The notes beneath the pieces were generated by a model. The model saw nothing but the letters and a program-made list of their open reading frames with translations. It was not told the origin of the DNA and ran no database searches. DNA of 61,593 nucleotides. It comes from Acidobacteriota bacterium (GTDB taxonomy: Bacteria; Acidobacteriota; Aminicenantia; JBFLYD01). The stretch lies in assembly GCA_040756905.1 (NCBI GenBank), contig JBFLYD010000031.1, positions 1 to 61,593 of the forward strand. The letters run 5' to 3'. Within the stretch, counting starts at the first letter, position 1, and each line of letters starts with the position of its first letter. Shown piece after piece: positions 25,740 to 36,204 of this stretch. The position numbers were made by a program, and so were the translations under genes.

Positions 25740-27014
25740 TTACATCGCCTTCGATATAGACTCTTCGATAATATCCAGAGCGTAATCGAGTTCCTCTCTT
25801 TTAACAATTATAGGTGGTATGAATCTAAGAACATTTCCAAAAGTCCCACATCTTATCATCAATAAACCTCTTTCCATGCATTTCTGGAGCAATTTTGTTA
25901 ATACTTCTGGATTTGGTCTTTTCCCATCCATAACAAATTCTATCCCAATCATCAAACCCAATCCTCTTATATCTCCTATTACATCATACTTTTGTTGCAA
26001 GTCGTAAAACCTCTGCTTTGCTATATCTCCCATTGCAATAGCATGATCAAGCAAATTTTCCTCTTGAATGGTTTCAATCGTAGCTAAAGCTGCAGCACAT
26101 GAAACTGGGTTTCCTCCAAACGTTGTTCCATGAGCTCCAGGAGGCCATTTATCCATAATGTCTCTTGGTGCTCCCAACACTGAGAGAGGAAATCCTGATG
26201 CTATTGCCTTAGCAATGGTTATTATATCGGGAACTACTTCAAAATGTTCGGAAGCAAACCACTTGCCAGTTCTACCAACACCTGTCTGGATCTCATCAAA
26301 GATTAACATTATTCCATGCTTTGATGTTAATTCTCTTAATTCTTTCATAAATTTTTTAGGTGGGATTATGTATCCACCTTCTCCTTGAATTGGCTCGATA
26401 AGAATGGCGGCGACTTCATCAGGTGGGATTTGATGAAAGAATAATTCTTCAATCGAATTTATAGAATATCTTATGCATCCTTCTTCATCGGAAAAAGGAG
26501 ACCTAAAGCAATAAGGATAGGGCACTACAAAAACAGAGGGGAGCATTGGAAAATAATGTCTTCTATATTTAATGTTAGAAGTTGTAAAGCTTACTGCTCC
26601 CATTGTCCTTCCATGAAAAGCTCCCTGAAAAACTATGATTCCATGCCTTTTTGTAACATATCTTGCCAACTTAACTGCTCCCTCTATAACCTCTGTTCCT
26701 GCGTTGCTGAAAAAAAATGTATCAATTTTACCAGGAGTTATTTTTCCCAATTCTTCCGCAAGTTTAATGATGGGCTTATAGTAATAATTCCCGCCAGAAT
26801 GGATAAGATTATCTATCTGTCTTTTAGCAGCTTCAACTACTTTAGGTGGCCTGTGTCCAATGTTAAGCACTGCAGTTCCAGAAGTAAAATCAAGATATTT
26901 TCTATCTTCAGAATCCCACACAAAAACTCCCTCTCCTTTAGTTACACAGATATCGTAATCCCAGGTTAAAGCAGGAGTTAAAAATCTCTTCCCCTTTTCT
27001 ATGATGTCGTTCAT
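25740..27014 (-). CDS. Class III PLP aminotransferase (ornithine/4-aminobutyrate type)
   Basis: The 424-residue enzyme is a fold-type I, class III aminotransferase. FFSNAGTEVIEGAVKLAR binds the PLP phosphate, LIFDEIQTGVGRTGKWFA holds the Asp that pairs with the pyridine nitrogen, and IAKAIASGFPLSVLG contains the Schiff-base lysine. Members move the omega-amino group of ornithine, 4-aminobutyrate, lysine or acetylornithine to 2-oxoglutarate. The carbamoyltransferase and carbamate kinase genes in the same operon favour ornithine. It opens the operon, 31 bp after a good promoter, with a TAAGGAGG site. Confidence 0.88.
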   Translation of the reverse strand: MNDIIEKGKRFLTPALTWDYDICVTKGEGVFVWDSEDRKYLDFTSGTAVLNIGHRPPKVVEAAKRQIDNLIHSGGNYYYKPIIKLAEELGKITPGKIDTFFFSNAGTEVIEGAVKLARYVTKRHGIIVFQGAFHGRTMGAVSFTTSNIKYRRHYFPMLPSVFVVPYPYCFRSPFSDEEGCIRYSINSIEELFFHQIPPDEVAAILIEPIQGEGGYIIPPKKFMKELRELTSKHGIMLIFDEIQTGVGRTGKWFASEHFEVVPDIITIAKAIASGFPLSVLGAPRDIMDKWPPGAHGTTFGGNPVSCAAALATIETIQEENLLDHAIAMGDIAKQRFYDLQQKYDVIGDIRGLGLMIGIEFVMDGKRPNPEVLTKLLQKCMERGLLMIRCGTFGNVLRFIPPIIVKREELDYALDIIEESISKAM

Positions 27015-27044
27015 TTATAATTCCTCCTTAGGAGTAAAAAATTA

Positions 27045-27073
27045 AGTATATTATGAGTATATATTTTAGTCAA
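27045..27073 (-). promoter_or_regulatory. Promoter of the aminotransferase-arcC-argF operon
   Basis: On the minus strand TTGACT (27073-27068), a 17-bp spacer and TATACT (27050-27045) give a near-consensus sigma-70 promoter. Initiation near 27038 would leave a 23-nt leader with a TAAGGAGG site before the ATG at 27014. It is divergent from the promoter at 27095. Confidence 0.6.
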
Positions 27074-27094
27074 TAAAGGCAAAATCCCATTTGC

Positions 27095-27123
27095 TTGACA
27101 TAATATTTTTTTTTATTTATTTT
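27095..27123 (+). promoter_or_regulatory. Promoter of the TPR lipoprotein operon
   Basis: TTGACA (27095-27100), 17 bp, then TATTTA (27118-27123). Transcription would start near 27130, which rules out a start codon at 27091 for the next gene and supports GTG 27133. Confidence 0.5.
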
Positions 27124-27132
27124 AAAAATGGA

Positions 27133-27477
27133 GTGATAAAAAAAATATTTATTGTGTTGATTACTATTCCTATCTTCGGTTGCGTTTATGCAAACAATAG
27201 AATTGGTGAAAACGTAAAATTTGGAACAAAGGCAGCTCTCACTAATCTATGGAAAGAAGCTGAGTTCAGATGGCGAATGGCTTTAGAAGAAGACCCTAAC
27301 AATTTTAAAGCTATGAATAACTTGGCCGTTGCTTACGAAAGACTGGGAAAGCTGGAATTTGCAAAAGAAACCTACGAAAAAGCTTTAAAAATTTCAAAAA
27401 ACAATCCTTATGTAAAAAAAAATTATGATAGTTTTTTATTATACTATAAAAAACAGAAAAATGAAAAAAATAGATAA
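27133..27477 (+). CDS. Small TPR lipoprotein
   Basis: The 114-residue protein has a short basic N-terminus, a hydrophobic stretch and a lipobox-like ITIPIFGC, so it is probably lipid-anchored. Residues about 45-110 form one and a half TPRs (KAMNNLAVAYERLGKLEFAK and following). GTG 27133 is chosen because it lies just downstream of the predicted promoter. The gene overlaps the next lipoprotein gene by 17 bp. It forms a three-gene envelope operon with that gene and the large metallopeptidase/beta-barrel protein, and probably acts as an adaptor to one of them. Confidence 0.7.
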   Translation: MIKKIFIVLITIPIFGCVYANNRIGENVKFGTKAALTNLWKEAEFRWRMALEEDPNNFKAMNNLAVAYERLGKLEFAKETYEKALKISKNNPYVKKNYDSFLLYYKKQKNEKNR

Positions 27478-28111
27478 GCTTTTTCCTCTACTGTTAATAT
27501 TAGCTTCAATTTCATGCGTTGAGACCGCAAAAATTGAAATAGAAATTCCCTCAAAACCCAAATATGACATTCCAAAATTTAATCATTTGTGGTTTGGTGA
27601 TTTTCGTGTAAACGAGACGATTGAAAATCATAATTTAAGTGAAGAGATTACAAGCTATATGCAAAATGAAATAAAAAGCAGGTTTTCAATAGACTCAAAA
27701 AAAGGAAATAAAATCGATTGGGAGAAGGAGAAAAACCTGTTTGAAAATGATAATTTCTGGAGAAAGTATGTCCAGGATAAAGAGGATATTCTAATAATAA
27801 CTGGCTCTGCTTCTTTAAAGTTGGAAAACAGGAATATTATTCAAGATGTTTCTCCGTATATCTCTCCTACTTCCCAGGAAAAAAGGTTAGTTCCGATGAA
27901 ATTTCTTATTCTAAATTTAGATTTATACATTATAAACCCAAAAACTGGAGAAATTATATACAGAAATAATTTTAAAGAAGAAAAGGGATTCTCTGAAAAA
28001 ACCCAAAGTCCTTTATTTGGATTTTTTGATATCATGGAAAAAATCACAGAAAAATTTTTTAGTGATATATTTGAAAAAAAGATAAAAAAAGAGAGAATTC
28101 TATTCCAGTAA
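27461..28111 (+). CDS. Predicted lipoprotein of unknown function
   Basis: The 216-residue protein starts MKKIDKLFPLLLILASISC, a lipoprotein signal with lipobox ASIS-C. The mature part is mixed alpha/beta with LWFGDFRV near the start, DILIITGSASL in the middle and VPMKFLILNLDLYIINPKTG later. The last resembles strands of proteins that report on a trait 'from lipoprotein to ring' such as CsgG/LpoB-like folds, but I do not claim that family. ATG 27461 is chosen because it precedes the signal directly and overlaps the previous gene. It is the middle gene of the operon. Confidence 0.65.
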   Translation: MKKIDKLFPLLLILASISCVETAKIEIEIPSKPKYDIPKFNHLWFGDFRVNETIENHNLSEEITSYMQNEIKSRFSIDSKKGNKIDWEKEKNLFENDNFWRKYVQDKEDILIITGSASLKLENRNIIQDVSPYISPTSQEKRLVPMKFLILNLDLYIINPKTGEIIYRNNFKEEKGFSEKTQSPLFGFFDIMEKITEKFFSDIFEKKIKKERILFQ

Positions 28112-28125
28112 AAAAGGAGAAAGCT

Positions 28126-31002
28126 ATGAAAATGATGAAAAAAATTTTCTATATTATTTTTGTTTTATCTGTAAACATTTCCTTACTTAATTCTCAAACT
28201 TTCTTTTATGGAAAGAACAAAATCATCTCGAAAAAGTTTAACTGGAAATCCTATACAACAGAGCATTTCAACATATACTTTTATAAAGATGACATCGAAT
28301 ATTTAAAGCATATAATTACATTATCAGAAAAAGCTTACGATAAAATTAGCAGCATGTTGAAACATCCGATAGAAGAAAAAATCCCGATAATTTTTTATGA
28401 AGATCATGATGATTTTGAACAAACAAATCTATTTCCAGGTATTGTTCCTGAAGAAGTAATGGCTTTTGCCGAGCCAGTATTGCATAGAATAGTTCTGCCA
28501 GGAAACTTTTCTCCCGATGAACTCGACAATTTAATTACCCATGAGTTAGCCCACATCTTTGAATATTCAATTCTGTACAAGGATATCAGTGGATCGGTCT
28601 ATGACTTAAATGCCCCTCCTTTATGGGTAATGGAAGGTTTTGCAGAGTATACAACTGAAAGCTGGGACCCTATATCTTTTATGATCGTTAAAGATTCTGT
28701 TTTAAACGATAAAATTCCTGAATTGAATAACAATGGAGAAATGAGTGGAGCTTATACCTTTGCAAGAGCTCCTTATGATTACGGCCATCTAATTTTTGAA
28801 TTCCTTGAACATAAACAAGGGAAAATGGGAATAAGACAGTTCTGGTGGCAAATGAAAAAATCATCGATTCTGGGTAAAAAAATACATTTTAGAGAAACTT
28901 TTAAAATAGAGCCAAAAGAATTTAATTATGAATTAAAAAAATGGGTAAGAGAAAAATTCAAACCTTATCTGTCAAAAGAAAATCCTGAAGATTACAGTCG
29001 ACAGTACAGCCCAGACATGCCATTTTCTCATGTTTTCTCCCATGAAATATCGCCATCAGGAGAAACCGCCGCAATAATTTCAGCCCACATGCTCGACGAA
29101 GATTTAGACATATTAATTGTTTCTCTTCTCGATGGAAAAGTCCTAAAAAATCTTACCAGAGGTTATTCATCAAGATATGAATATGTAAAGGTAAACTTTG
29201 ACCCGTCCCAGGGAAAGAGCATTTCATGGAATTCAAAAGGCGATGCACTGGCCTTTTTTGCAAGAAAAGGTCAAAAAACTTATCTCTTTTTAATAAAAGC
29301 GTTAACCGGCGAGGAAATAGACCGAATTTCTCTGCCGATTGTTCAGCCATCATCTCCTTCTTTTTCGCCAGATAGTAAAAAAATAATATTCACGGGCTTT
29401 AAAAATGGAACTCCTGACATATTCCTTTTGAATTTAGAAAATAAAAATTTAGAAAATCTTACAAACGATAACCTGTTTGAAAAATCTCCATCATTTTCTC
29501 CAGATGGTAAAAAAGTCACATACTCAATCAAAGTCGATGGAAAGGATAAAATCTTCATCTCTGATTTTGATAATTTCTCTATAAAAACTCAACTAACCTT
29601 TCTAAAGGGAAATGACATAAACCCATATTTTTCAAAAGATTCAAAAGAAATTTTCTTTTCTTCTGATGAAAAAGGAGCTTTCAATTTATACTCTATAAAT
29701 CTGGAAACAGGAGAGCTTAAAAGATATACAGATGTAAGCACAGGAAACTTCTATCCTACTCCTTTCCCTGATAAACCAAGAAAAATATTGTTTTCTTCTT
29801 TTTACAAAGGGAAATTTAATCTTTACCAGAAAGAATTTTCCACTCCATTGGAAGTATTTCATTCAACACCGACTAAAGTTGCGGTAGAAGAACTTAAAAC
29901 AAAAATCGAATTTAAAGAGATTCCAATCGATGAGAAAAAAATAGTCCCATATAAAGGAATAGGGAAGCTCTATTTAATGGCAAGGCCCCCTGTAAATGTA
30001 GGATTGTTCGATGATGGAACTATTTTAGGAGGAACCTCTATAGCTCTTTCAGATATTTTTGCAGATCACCAGTTCTTCCTCGATGCTATTTCTTTAAGAG
30101 ATTTCAGGTCTTATTTTTTAGGGTATATAAACCTGAAGAACCGTCTTCAATATATGGTTAGAGGGTTTGATTTCGCCGTGTTCTATTATCCCGACTACTA
30201 CTATTTTGCTCCAGAGCTTCAACCTTATTATTCGCCAAGAGATGCTATGGCTATAAGAGAGATACTCGGTTTAGATGTTATAGGAATGTACCCAATGAGC
30301 AAATTTGAAAGAATAGAGTTTTCTCTCGGTTTCTATAGATATAAGGAAAAGTTTAGATATTTTACTTTTGATCGACCTGTTTTCCCATTCCTAATCGGGA
30401 ATATGCTCATAACTTCATTTTCTTTGGTAGGAGAAACAACAAGATTTAAATATTTTGGTCCTCTTTATGGATCGACTCATCGTTTTTCCGTTTCTCAGAC
30501 ATTACCGATAAAGAATTTTCTTTCATCTACAACTTACGAAACGGAGTTCCGAAAGTACTTTAAAGTAGGTTCTGAAACTCTGTTTGCTTTCAGATCGTAT
30601 GGCTTTCTCAGTACAGGGAAAGACCCTCTTTTAAATTATTTTGGAGGAATTAACGAAATAAGATCTATTGATTATGCGTCAATGGTTGGGAATAGGGGGT
30701 TTTTCATGAATTTTGAATTCAGGTTTCCAATAGTTAAAGCTCTTGTAACTTCAATGGGAAATTTTGGCCCTATAAGAGGAACCTTTTTCTTTGATTGGGG
30801 AGGAGCTCAATTGAAAGGCTGGCCATTTAAATTACTCTCAAAGGAAGGTGGCTTACATATGGTAGACACAATCGGTTCTTATGGCTGGGGTATTCAGCTT
30901 TTCATTTTAGGCTATCCTCTTCATATAGATTTTGTAAAACCAACAGATTTACAATGGTCTGGAAAAAGAAGAGTAATGGTGTGGATCGGATATGATTTTT
31001 AA
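28126..31002 (+). CDS. Secreted gluzincin metallopeptidase / TolB-like propeller / outer-membrane beta-barrel protein
   Basis: The 958-residue protein has a signal peptide (residues 1-24). A peptidase-MA-like domain follows: LITHELAHIFEY gives the zinc motif H139-E-L-A-H143, and WVMEGFAEY supplies the third ligand E170. From about 300 to 590 come WD40/TolB-type blades (repeats of SPDSKKIIF, SPDGKKVTYS and FSKDSKEIFFSSD). The last 350 residues are amphipathic strands ending in an aromatic residue (VMVWIGYDF), as in Omp85/BamA-type barrels. The combination suggests a surface-anchored protease or assembly factor at the outer membrane. It follows two lipoprotein genes, after a GGAGAAAG-type site. 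Confidence 0.8.
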   Translation: MKMMKKIFYIIFVLSVNISLLNSQTFFYGKNKIISKKFNWKSYTTEHFNIYFYKDDIEYLKHIITLSEKAYDKISSMLKHPIEEKIPIIFYEDHDDFEQTNLFPGIVPEEVMAFAEPVLHRIVLPGNFSPDELDNLITHELAHIFEYSILYKDISGSVYDLNAPPLWVMEGFAEYTTESWDPISFMIVKDSVLNDKIPELNNNGEMSGAYTFARAPYDYGHLIFEFLEHKQGKMGIRQFWWQMKKSSILGKKIHFRETFKIEPKEFNYELKKWVREKFKPYLSKENPEDYSRQYSPDMPFSHVFSHEISPSGETAAIISAHMLDEDLDILIVSLLDGKVLKNLTRGYSSRYEYVKVNFDPSQGKSISWNSKGDALAFFARKGQKTYLFLIKALTGEEIDRISLPIVQPSSPSFSPDSKKIIFTGFKNGTPDIFLLNLENKNLENLTNDNLFEKSPSFSPDGKKVTYSIKVDGKDKIFISDFDNFSIKTQLTFLKGNDINPYFSKDSKEIFFSSDEKGAFNLYSINLETGELKRYTDVSTGNFYPTPFPDKPRKILFSSFYKGKFNLYQKEFSTPLEVFHSTPTKVAVEELKTKIEFKEIPIDEKKIVPYKGIGKLYLMARPPVNVGLFDDGTILGGTSIALSDIFADHQFFLDAISLRDFRSYFLGYINLKNRLQYMVRGFDFAVFYYPDYYYFAPELQPYYSPRDAMAIREILGLDVIGMYPMSKFERIEFSLGFYRYKEKFRYFTFDRPVFPFLIGNMLITSFSLVGETTRFKYFGPLYGSTHRFSVSQTLPIKNFLSSTTYETEFRKYFKVGSETLFAFRSYGFLSTGKDPLLNYFGGINEIRSIDYASMVGNRGFFMNFEFRFPIVKALVTSMGNFGPIRGTFFFDWGGAQLKGWPFKLLSKEGGLHMVDTIGSYGWGIQLFILGYPLHIDFVKPTDLQWSGKRRVMVWIGYDF

Positions 31003-31018
31003 GTTTCTAATTATTTTC

Positions 31019-31047
31019 TTGAAAAAAATTTTTTATGGTAGTATCAT
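31019..31047 (+). promoter_or_regulatory. Promoter of dnaA
   Basis: TTGAAA (31019-31024), a 17-bp spacer and TATCAT (31042-31047) form a plausible sigma-70 promoter. Its transcript would carry the DnaA-box palindrome in the leader, which would allow DnaA to repress its own gene. Confidence 0.45.
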
Positions 31048-31097
31048 ACCTCAACCATGATTAAATTTATCTGGTTTAATAATTTTTGGTTATTAAC

Positions 31098-31129
31098 TTT
31101 TCCACAGCTGTGGAAAAAAATGTGGAAAT
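31098..31129. promoter_or_regulatory. DnaA-box cluster upstream of dnaA (part of a bipartite origin)
   Basis: TTTTCCACA at 31098-31106 and its complement TGTGGAAAA at 31109-31117 make a palindrome of two convergent boxes that match TTWTNCACA. A third, one-mismatch site TGTGGAAAT lies at 31121-31129. Such clusters bind DnaA for initiation and for autoregulation. Confidence 0.6.
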
Positions 31130-31170
31130 CTTTTCTATATGTTACAGACAGGAAAAAGAGTTAAAATAAA

Positions 31171-32475
31171 ATGACGAACTGGGAAAGAATAAAAGACTTT
31201 TTGAGATTAAATACAGATGAGTTAACTTACAATACATGGTTCAGTCCATTGAGTTTTATCGGCAGAGATGAAAATACAATTTATATCAAAGTTCCAAACA
31301 TAGAATTCAAAAATGCACTAGTTAAACACTTTTTAACTTCCATAAGAGAAGCTGTCTTTGAAATTTTAAAGGAGAATTTGAACTTGAAGTTTCTTTACGA
31401 AGAAGAGCTGCCCATAAAAAAACCAGGGGGTTCTCAAGAAATTTCCTTTAACCACAGGACAAACTTGAACCCAAAATATACCTTTGAATCATTCGTTGTT
31501 GGTCCGTGTAACCAATTTGCTCATGCAGCTTCGACTGCAGTAGCTGAAAATCCTGGAAAAGCATATAATCCCCTCTATATTTATGGTGGAGTTGGTCTCG
31601 GAAAGACCCACCTGATGAGTGCAATAGGTCATCATATTTTGAAAAAAAATTCCAGGACAAAACTATTTTACGTTACAACTGAAAATTTTATGAATGAGCT
31701 CATAAACTATCTTCACTATGGAAAAATAATTGAATTTAGAAAAAAGTACAGAAGTGTTGATGTGCTATTGATTGATGACATTCAATTCCTTTCTGGAAAA
31801 GACAGAACTAAAGAAGAGTTTTTTCATACTTTCAATTATCTTTATGATGCCCAGAAACAAGTTGTTATTTCATCAGATTGTCCTCCAAAAGAAATTCCTC
31901 ACCTTGAGGAGAGACTTCATTCAAGATTCGAATGGGGTTTGATAGCTGATTTAAAACCACCTGAGTTAGAAATGAAAGTAGCTATATTACAAAAAAAAGC
32001 AGGTGAAGAGAGTGTAACATTACCTGAAAATGTTGCTCTTTTTATTGCAAGTAAAATCCAATCAAATATAAGGGAATTGGAAGGATGTCTAAAAAGGATA
32101 ATCGCATTTTCATCTTTAAAGGGGGTTGAAATAGACCTCTTGTTAGCCAAAGAAGCTTTAAAAAATTTGATAGATGTATCAGAAAAAAAGATTACATCTG
32201 AAGCAATTCAAAAATTTGTTGCTGAAAAATTTAATATAAAAATTGTTGATTTAAAATCTAAGAATAATTCCCCAAAAGTTTCGTTTCCAAGACAGATCGC
32301 GATGTACCTTATAAAAGAATTAACAGAGTATTCTCTGCCTGAAATTGGAAGAAGTTTTGGTGATAAACATCACACAACGGTTTTGTATTCTATAAAGAAA
32401 ATAGAGGGATATAGAAAGAGAGATCAAGAATTCAACAGGCTAATCGCAAGTTTTGTAGACTACTTCAGACAATGA
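31171..32475 (+). CDS. dnaA: Chromosomal replication initiator DnaA
   Basis: The 434-residue AAA+ protein binds and opens the origin. Domain I is residues 1-75, with a short linker after it. Domain III has Walker A in YGGVGLGKTHLMSAIG, Walker B in VLLIDDIQFLSGKD, and a sensor/arginine-finger region around HLEERLHSRFEWG. Domain IV ends with GRSFGDKHHTTVLYSIKKIE, the helix-turn-helix that reads DnaA boxes. Length and all motifs are normal. It heads the dnaA-dnaN-gyrB-gyrA block and is flanked on both sides by DnaA boxes. Confidence 0.98.
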   Translation: MTNWERIKDFLRLNTDELTYNTWFSPLSFIGRDENTIYIKVPNIEFKNALVKHFLTSIREAVFEILKENLNLKFLYEEELPIKKPGGSQEISFNHRTNLNPKYTFESFVVGPCNQFAHAASTAVAENPGKAYNPLYIYGGVGLGKTHLMSAIGHHILKKNSRTKLFYVTTENFMNELINYLHYGKIIEFRKKYRSVDVLLIDDIQFLSGKDRTKEEFFHTFNYLYDAQKQVVISSDCPPKEIPHLEERLHSRFEWGLIADLKPPELEMKVAILQKKAGEESVTLPENVALFIASKIQSNIRELEGCLKRIIAFSSLKGVEIDLLLAKEALKNLIDVSEKKITSEAIQKFVAEKFNIKIVDLKSKNNSPKVSFPRQIAMYLIKELTEYSLPEIGRSFGDKHHTTVLYSIKKIEGYRKRDQEFNRLIASFVDYFRQ

Positions 32476-32617
32476 AAGTTATTCACATTCTTTCATCAAT
32501 CTTTTTCACATTTAGTATTATTAATTTCAATAAATATTTTAAGTATTCAACAATATTATATAGCTATTATTATTATTTAAATAAAATTTAATATATAAAT
32601 AATTAGGAAGGAAAAAA
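32476..32617. other. Probable replication origin (oriC) between dnaA and dnaN
   Basis: This 142-bp gap begins with a perfect DnaA box TTATTCACA at 32479-32487 and a second match TTTTTCACA at 32502-32510 in the same orientation. About 90 bp of almost pure A/T follow (32520-32605), suitable for a duplex-unwinding element. With the box cluster upstream of dnaA it resembles bipartite origins of the Bacillus/Helicobacter kind. The ribosome site of dnaN (AGGAAGG) lies at its right end. Confidence 0.6.
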
Positions 32618-33721
32618 ATGAAATTTAAGACTGAAAAAGATGTAATATTTGATGAGTTAAACATACTCCAAGACATTGTTGAGAAAAGAAATACAATGCC
32701 GATATTATCAAATATTCTCCTATTAACGAGGAACGGGTCTATTGAAATGATAGCAACAGATCTTGAAGTGGGATTGATAACAAAGTTCAATGCAGATGTC
32801 GAAAAAGAAGGTTCTGTTGCGCTTCCAGGAAAGAAATTTTTTGAAATTATAAAATCTTTACCAGAAGGCGAAGAAATTTATATAAAAGAAATGGAAAACA
32901 ATAAAATTGAGATCAAAAGTGCAATGACTCGTTTTGTGATGCTAAGTTCCATTGCTGAAGATTTTCCAAAAATATCCCTGCCCGATAAAAAAGAAAAAAT
33001 TGAAATTCCATTTAAACCTTTCATTGAAATGGTCAATAAAACTTTATATGTGTTAGCTTCAGAACAGAGATACACTCTAAACGGAGCTTTATTTATCTTA
33101 AAAGAAAATTCCATGGAGTTAGTTGCAACCGATGGTCATCGGCTCTCCTATAATAAGAGTAAAGTTGAAACGAAAATGGAAGGAAACGAACAGAGAATTA
33201 TAATTTCAAAAAAGACATTACAAGAGATAAAAAGAATGGATGGAATAGATAAATTCAATTTTTATTTAAACGAGAACAACTTATTTTTTGAAATGGATAA
33301 TCGAATTTTGATATCAAGAAAAATGGATTTTTCTTTTCCTCCTTATGAAAAGGTAATTCCTTTTGATAATGAAAACAGAGCCACAATAAACAGAGAAGAT
33401 TTCATTAACGCTATAAAGAGAGTTTTTATATTTTCCTCAGAGAGAAGCAGAGGAATAAAGTTCACATTTGAGGGTGATAAGGTATTTTTATTTACATCCA
33501 ATCCAGAACTTGGCGAGGCATCGGATTCAGTGGATATTGGTTATGTAGGAAATGAATTAGAAATTAGTTTTAATGCCCATTACATTTTAGATTTTCTTAA
33601 CAGCCTTGATGATGAGAAAATTATAGTTGAAATGCGGGATAGCGAGAAAGCAGTTCTTTTTAAGCCGGAAGAAACAAATAATTACACATATCTGTATGTG
33701 CTGATGCCGATGAAGATATAG
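32618..33721 (+). CDS. dnaN: DNA polymerase III beta subunit (sliding clamp)
   Basis: The 367-residue protein forms the ring clamp that tethers the polymerase. Three clamp domains are visible, with family motifs IVEKRNTMPILSNILL (first domain), GALFILKENSMELVATDGHRL (second) and NAHYILDFLNSL followed by a C-terminal YLYVLMPMKI. The closing pocket PM-x-[IL] segment binds clamp-binding peptides. AGGAAGG precedes the ATG. recF, which often lies next, is absent: gyrB follows after 63 bp. Confidence 0.97.
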   Translation: MKFKTEKDVIFDELNILQDIVEKRNTMPILSNILLLTRNGSIEMIATDLEVGLITKFNADVEKEGSVALPGKKFFEIIKSLPEGEEIYIKEMENNKIEIKSAMTRFVMLSSIAEDFPKISLPDKKEKIEIPFKPFIEMVNKTLYVLASEQRYTLNGALFILKENSMELVATDGHRLSYNKSKVETKMEGNEQRIIISKKTLQEIKRMDGIDKFNFYLNENNLFFEMDNRILISRKMDFSFPPYEKVIPFDNENRATINREDFINAIKRVFIFSSERSRGIKFTFEGDKVFLFTSNPELGEASDSVDIGYVGNELEISFNAHYILDFLNSLDDEKIIVEMRDSEKAVLFKPEETNNYTYLYVLMPMKI

Positions 33722-33759
33722 AATTTCCTTGTCTTTTTCTTTATCAATCTGTCTTTTTT

Positions 33760-33768
33760 TGATATAAT
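33760..33768 (+). promoter_or_regulatory. Extended -10 promoter of gyrB
   Basis: TGATATAAT fits an extended -10 element (TGnTATAAT), with no good -35. Initiation would be near 33775, so the gyrB leader would be only about 10 nt and has no Shine-Dalgarno sequence. Confidence 0.4.
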
Positions 33769-33772
33769 TTAA

Positions 33773-36202
<2,430 letters not shown>

Positions 36203-36204
36203 AA

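Noticed and set aside
27091-27132. Upstream start of the TPR lipoprotein
   Set aside because: It overlaps the predicted promoter, and the extra residues spoil the lipoprotein signal.
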